NCBI RefSeq assembly: GCF_001263205.1
Contig: NZ_CP012333.1
Location: forward strand, 5,681,001-5,745,000
Direction of reading: 5' to 3'
DNA length: 64,000 nt
Source: Labilithrix luteola
GTDB taxonomy: Bacteria; Myxococcota_A; Polyangia; Polyangiales; Polyangiaceae
In this document: piece by piece, positions 60,353 through 64,000 of the stretch
Position numbering within the stretch: the first letter of the stretch is position 1
How the letters are laid out: each line of letters opens with the position of its first letter
Notes under the pieces: model-generated
The model's input: the letters and a program-made list of their open reading frames with translations, nothing else
Told to the model about the DNA's origin: nothing
Databases searched by the model: none
Program-made: the position numbers and the translations under genes

Positions 60353-62131
60353 TCACTCGCGTTCGATGCCGGCGAGACGCATGCCTCGCGTAGGACCGAG
60401 ATCGTAGAGGTGGAGAACGAGTGCGCCGGAGCCCGTGCCGTTCTTGATCTTCACGACCACGTAACGTTCTGGGCCGCCGTCGGGGGGGCCTTCGTTCGGA
60501 ATCATCGACGGCAGCGGGAAGCACACGCGCCCGTTCGCTTCGGGCGTGACCGGAATCGGCGAAGGCGCATTGCCGACACGCGAGACCATTCCGGAGTACT
60601 TGAAGGAGTCGGCCGGGAGAACACCGGTGCGACGCGCGAGGTCGACAGCGCAGATCGATTTGCCTTCGACGCTCACGTCGGTGATGGGTGAGAGCTTCGA
60701 GAAATAGCGGCGGAGAATGAGTCGCTGACGCTCGATGAGAACCTTCGTCAGCCACTCGGTGTGCGCCGGATTCGTGAAGTTGCCGACGCGCACGGCGGCC
60801 GCGACGTGCTCCGGTGTGAAGCGCGCGATGATGCGGGCCGCCCAGGCGGCGTCGTGCTCGGTCATGCGACCGAACGCGGGATTCGGGTATTCGCTCTTCC
60901 ACGCGTGCGGATCGAAATCGTAGGAATTGAAGTATCCGAAGATTTCGGCGCCCGGCGTGCGTTGCGAGGTTTCCCACGGGCGCTTTTTGGCGCCGAGCGT
61001 GATGAAATCTTCGGAGATGTGGCCGAAGTCGAGGACGAAGGTATGACCGAGGCGGCGTGAGAACGCGTCGATGTCCCACTCGCTGCCGAAGCAGTCACCG
61101 AGGTCGATGTACCAGTGGCGAACGTAGCCCTGGCTCTTCGGGTTGTCGGGATTCTCGGGCATCCACGTCGACATCGTGTTCTGCTCGCGGGCGTCGAAGT
61201 GGTTGAGCCACGCGGCAATCACGCGTGCGCCGCGCAGGTCACGGCGGTCTTCGTGGGGAATGACGTCGGAGGGATCGTCGTCGCGAACACCCGCATAGGT
61301 GAAGGGGCCGAGCGTGCGCCCGGGGAGCCATCGCGAGGCCGTCGCGCGATAGAGCTCACCTCGGCGCCCCGTTCGCGCGAGCACGGCGGTGAGCGCCTCT
61401 TCGTCGAAGGGGCGAGCCGGGCCGACGTTCGCTTTGACCGTCAAGCCGGGCGCGAGCTTGAGCGCCGTGCGCTTGAAGTAGACGACGGCGTCGCAGGGCG
61501 CCCACCAACCCGCGGCGTAGTACAGGCGCGAAGCAATTGCGGTGGCGGCGGTTGCACGCTCGACTTGGATGTCGTCCGTCTTGAGCATGAACTTCGTGCC
61601 CTTCACGACGACGCGGAAGCCGGGGTTGGCGCCGTTGTCCTTGCCGTGATCGACGTACCACGAGCCGTCGGGCGGATCGTCGGTGAGCTCCGTGCCGGCG
61701 GGGCAATAGCCACGCGCCGCCTCTTCGGGATCGATGTCGCGCGCGCCGATGCGGTTCTCGAACCAGCTCGAATCGGGCACTTCGTCGAACGCGTTCACGT
61801 TGACGGCCTCGCCGCCCGGGGTGACCTGGAAGAACTTGGAGACCGGACGGAAGATGGTGTTGTCCGCGCCATCCCACGCGAACGAAGACTCGTAGTCCTT
61901 GGGCGCGCAGGCGATGCGGTTCGGATCCTTCTTGGAAGGATCAGGGCGGCACGGCACCGACACGAAGTCGAGATCCTGATCGCGAAGCACCGGTGCGGCG
62001 AGCTTGAAGCGACGCGGATCGTCGTGGGCGCACGCGAGGAGACTCACCGTGGCGCCCGCGAGAAGGAGACGCGCCGGCACGCGGCCCTTTCGACGGTCAG
62101 AAGCGCGGTCAGAAGCGCGGTCAGAAGCCAT
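60353..62131 (-). CDS. Lipoprotein with kinase-like sequence pattern, partner of an Omp85-like barrel
   Basis: 592 residues. The N-terminus carries a tandem SDRA repeat (12-bp DNA repeat) before the signal, whose lipobox is VSLLAC (C34). Residues about 185-480 show an order reminiscent of protein-kinase-fold enzymes: RVVVKGTKFMLKTDDIQVER (a conserved Lys in a strand, then a helix with Glu), VIAAWLNHFDAREQNTM (D and N with the spacing of a catalytic loop) and HWYIDLGDCFGSE (a DFG-like segment). Such an enzyme would act in the periplasm. The likeness is by eye and could mislead. Its start lies inside the end of the barrel gene. Confidence 0.6.
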   Translation of the reverse strand: MASDRASDRASDRRKGRVPARLLLAGATVSLLACAHDDPRRFKLAAPVLRDQDLDFVSVPCRPDPSKKDPNRIACAPKDYESSFAWDGADNTIFRPVSKFFQVTPGGEAVNVNAFDEVPDSSWFENRIGARDIDPEEAARGYCPAGTELTDDPPDGSWYVDHGKDNGANPGFRVVVKGTKFMLKTDDIQVERATAATAIASRLYYAAGWWAPCDAVVYFKRTALKLAPGLTVKANVGPARPFDEEALTAVLARTGRRGELYRATASRWLPGRTLGPFTYAGVRDDDPSDVIPHEDRRDLRGARVIAAWLNHFDAREQNTMSTWMPENPDNPKSQGYVRHWYIDLGDCFGSEWDIDAFSRRLGHTFVLDFGHISEDFITLGAKKRPWETSQRTPGAEIFGYFNSYDFDPHAWKSEYPNPAFGRMTEHDAAWAARIIARFTPEHVAAAVRVGNFTNPAHTEWLTKVLIERQRLILRRYFSKLSPITDVSVEGKSICAVDLARRTGVLPADSFKYSGMVSRVGNAPSPIPVTPEANGRVCFPLPSMIPNEGPPDGGPERYVVVKIKNGTGSGALVLHLYDLGPTRGMRLAGIERE

Positions 62132-63449
62132 GATGGGACCCCACGACGAGACGGAAGGAGCTCACGTGGAAGCCGCTGTCGAACGGATCCGTTCCCGCGG
62201 CGACGAGGAGTTCGAAGGCAGAGTCACGCTCGCCGTTCGAGCGAACGCCGATGCCCGAGCTGAGGCGCAGCAAGCCAGGATCGAAACCGTCGAAGTGGGC
62301 GCCGAACACGTTGCCCACGTCGGTCTGGATGACGCCGTCCAGGTAAACCCAGACCGGCCACGTGTAGCGGAGGCTCGCGACGAGAGAGCTCCGGTCGATG
62401 AGGCGGTTCCGAAGGTAGCCGCGCATCAAGTTGTCGCCGCCGAGTGAGATCTGATCGGTGAACGGCGTGGTTCCCTGGAGCGGGTCGTTGAGCTCGGCGT
62501 TCACGTTGACGGCGATGACGCGCTCGGTGCCCGTCATGTCGAGGGCGGCGCCGACCGAGCCGCCGTAGTTGATCCAGGCGCGTCGCTGGGCGCCGTCAGG
62601 GGCGAACACGCCTTCACCGTGGGCGGCGAGGCGGATGCCGCTGCCCTCTTGGGGCTTCGGCTTGCGAGTGTCGAAGGTGGCGGCGACACGGGAGAACGCC
62701 GCGTTGTAGCCCTGGCCGAGGCCTGGCGGGGGAGCGACCTCGCCCTCGGCAACACCCGTCTGGATTGAAGGATCGTCGCAGCAGGTGCCGTTACCGAACT
62801 CGAGGTGGCGGAAGCCGGAGCGCACCTCGAGCGTGCTCTCTCGCCAATACTGGTTCTGGTAGCCGAGGCTCGCTTCGGCCGTCTGCGACTGGTAGCGGAA
62901 GCGCTTGGTTCCGGCGCTCGGGCCCATGCCGTAGAAGGGGTTGTCCTTGCGGCGCCAGAAGTTGGCGTCGACGAAGAGCGACTCGTGCTTGCCGATCTCG
63001 TAGCTGTCGACGGCGCGCACCGCGATCCAGTCGGGACCCCACGTGCCGAAGTGGAGACGGATCGTGTTCGGATCGGCGAGGAAGTACTTCCACGAAGCAT
63101 TGAAGCCGACGCTGGGCTTCAGTCCGAAGTCGAAGAGTGCCGAGGGATAGATCTGAAACTGGCGTCGTTCACCGAACGTGAAGAAGTCGATGACGGTCTG
63201 CGACCACTGCTCGCGCTCCGCCACGACGACGAGTGCGCCGATCGGCTTGCGTAGGACGTACTCGCTCACCAACCAGAGGGGGAAGAGCACCACGCGAGGC
63301 GGCCACACGGCCACGTCGCCGACGGTCGTGCCCTTTTCGGGGCCGCCATAGTCTTGCTGCTCACGCTTCGGATCGGCCGCTGCATCGGACGTACAGAACC
63401 ACGTCGACAGGACGAAGAGTGCGAGCGCGATGGCGTGGACGCTTGGCAT
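62121..63449 (-). CDS. Omp85/BamA-TamA-like outer-membrane barrel
   Basis: 442 residues from the ATG at 63449, which gives a proper signal peptide (ALALFVLSTWFCTSDAAA). There is room for at most a short N-terminal domain (about 30-100), so the usual POTRA array is missing. The rest is beta-strand-rich with features of Omp85 barrels: LRLSSGIGVRSN, the loop sequence GGDNLMRGYLRNR that matches the conserved VRGF/Y signature, and a final strand FRLVVGSHHGF. It overlaps the kinase-like lipoprotein by 11 bases. Probably inserts or moves a partner at the outer membrane. Confidence 0.75.
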   Translation of the reverse strand: MPSVHAIALALFVLSTWFCTSDAAADPKREQQDYGGPEKGTTVGDVAVWPPRVVLFPLWLVSEYVLRKPIGALVVVAEREQWSQTVIDFFTFGERRQFQIYPSALFDFGLKPSVGFNASWKYFLADPNTIRLHFGTWGPDWIAVRAVDSYEIGKHESLFVDANFWRRKDNPFYGMGPSAGTKRFRYQSQTAEASLGYQNQYWRESTLEVRSGFRHLEFGNGTCCDDPSIQTGVAEGEVAPPPGLGQGYNAAFSRVAATFDTRKPKPQEGSGIRLAAHGEGVFAPDGAQRRAWINYGGSVGAALDMTGTERVIAVNVNAELNDPLQGTTPFTDQISLGGDNLMRGYLRNRLIDRSSLVASLRYTWPVWVYLDGVIQTDVGNVFGAHFDGFDPGLLRLSSGIGVRSNGERDSAFELLVAAGTDPFDSGFHVSSFRLVVGSHHGF

Positions 63450-63663
63450 CCCGGCACGTCGCGGGCGGGGGCGAGCCCGGCGCGCGCGAGCCGGCAGGCG
63501 GCAGGAAGCGGTACTCACTCACGTTGCGGTGTACCACGGCCGCACGGGCTTTTTTCGGCCTTTTCGAGCACAGGACCATGCCACGTCAGTCCGATACAAA
63601 AGGGGTAGAAATGAGTACTGTCCTGCTTGCCGTGGGGAGACGTTGCCTCCATCGTGCCGGCCG

Positions 63664-64000
63664 ATGGAACGGTTCGCGCTTCTCGCTTCCGGTACGGTTG
63701 GATTCCTGGCCGTCGCCCTCGGTGCGTTCGGGGCTCACGGGCTGAAAGCGCGGCTTGCTCCCTTGGCCGATGGCGTCCAGCGCCTCGAGTGGTGGAACAC
63801 CGGCGCTCACTACCAGGCCATCCATGCGTTGGCTTTGGGGCTCGTCGCGTACCTCGCCTCGCGGTCCTCGTCGACCGCGGTGACCGTGGCCGCCATTGCC
63901 TTCTTGGCCGGCGTGCTTCTCTTTTCGGGAAGCCTCTACCTCATGACGCTCACGGGCCTCCGCTGGCTCGGCGCGGTGACGCCCCTCGGCGGGCTCGCGT
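63664..64000 (+). CDS. DUF423 membrane protein (3' end cut by window)
   Basis: The ATG at 63664 opens a frame that runs to the edge without a stop. The 112 visible residues match DUF423 (YgdD-like): GFLAVALGAFGAHGLKARL, EWWNTGAHYQAIHALALGLV, LLFSGSLYLMTLTGLRWLGA and TPLGGLA, with four predicted membrane segments. These small inner-membrane proteins have no established function. It is divergent from the Omp85-like operon; the 214-bp gap between the two starts holds a T-rich patch (63549-63555). Confidence 0.85.
   Translation, partial: MERFALLASGTVGFLAVALGAFGAHGLKARLAPLADGVQRLEWWNTGAHYQAIHALALGLVAYLASRSSSTAVTVAAIAFLAGVLLFSGSLYLMTLTGLRWLGAVTPLGGLA

Noticed and set aside
60312..61079. Minus-strand 255-codon frame inside the kinase-like lipoprotein gene
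   Set aside because: An out-of-phase Arg/His-rich shadow of the real gene on the same strand.

Overview
The window is GC-rich, gene-dense bacterial DNA. It most resembles Myxococcota, probably the Polyangiales. This placement is an inference from gene content: many lipoproteins carrying the myxobacterial cysteine-rich repeat (CGNG..E..E.CDDGN...GDGC), secreted propeller proteins with the GSSxNDVWAVG motif, a GlrR-type sigma-54 regulator, an acyl-CoA oxidase with a TerB-like N-terminus, and many two- to five-gene clusters with ATGA overlaps. No rRNA, tRNA, CRISPR array or prophage was seen.

Left part (1-29.5 kb). Mostly housekeeping and accessory genes: a phosphoribosyltransferase-hydrolase fusion cut by the window edge, DUF72, a TPM/Tim44-like membrane pair, a small DUF559 (Vsr-like nuclease) gene framed by four near-identical palindromes, TerB and HAMP proteins, an FMN reductase divergent from a frameshifted zwf, a GlnD-tail-like double-ACT protein, a METTL25-like methyltransferase, Hsp20, a DUF1275 membrane protein, a histidine kinase/sigma-54 regulator pair, beta-carbonic anhydrase, a REP-associated (RAYT/HUH) transposase with a small inverted-repeat element beside it, PEBP, DUF1579, secreted esterase and propeller lipoproteins, OsmC, and a three-gene operon whose last two products carry zinc ribbons.

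Central part (29.5-57.3 kb). A cell-surface protein island. On the minus strand an ECF-like sigma factor (A), a TPR protein with one membrane segment and an exported proline-linker/barrel-like protein are followed by three paralogous giant Cys-rich lipoproteins and a von Willebrand factor A lipoprotein. On the plus strand a second version of the same module (barrel B, sigma B, TPR B) is flanked by a Kelch lipoprotein and by a five-gene operon of lipoproteins (Cys-rich, two seven-bladed propellers, RCC1, IgGFc-binding-like). A 31-nt sequence occurs twice, with identical spacing, in front of the sigma-A operon and in front of the giant Cys-rich operon. It looks like a promoter read by sigma A. 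My main hypothesis is a duplicated, sigma-factor-controlled surface display system.

Right part (57.3-64 kb). Acyl-CoA oxidase, a SixA-like protein that has lost its catalytic residues, a lipoprotein with a kinase-like motif pattern translationally coupled to an Omp85-like barrel, and the start of a DUF423 membrane protein gene that runs off the window.

Two genes (zwf and a small minus-strand ORF near 20.3 kb) are broken by what looks like one missing base in a run of four C or G. This may be assembly error rather than decay.
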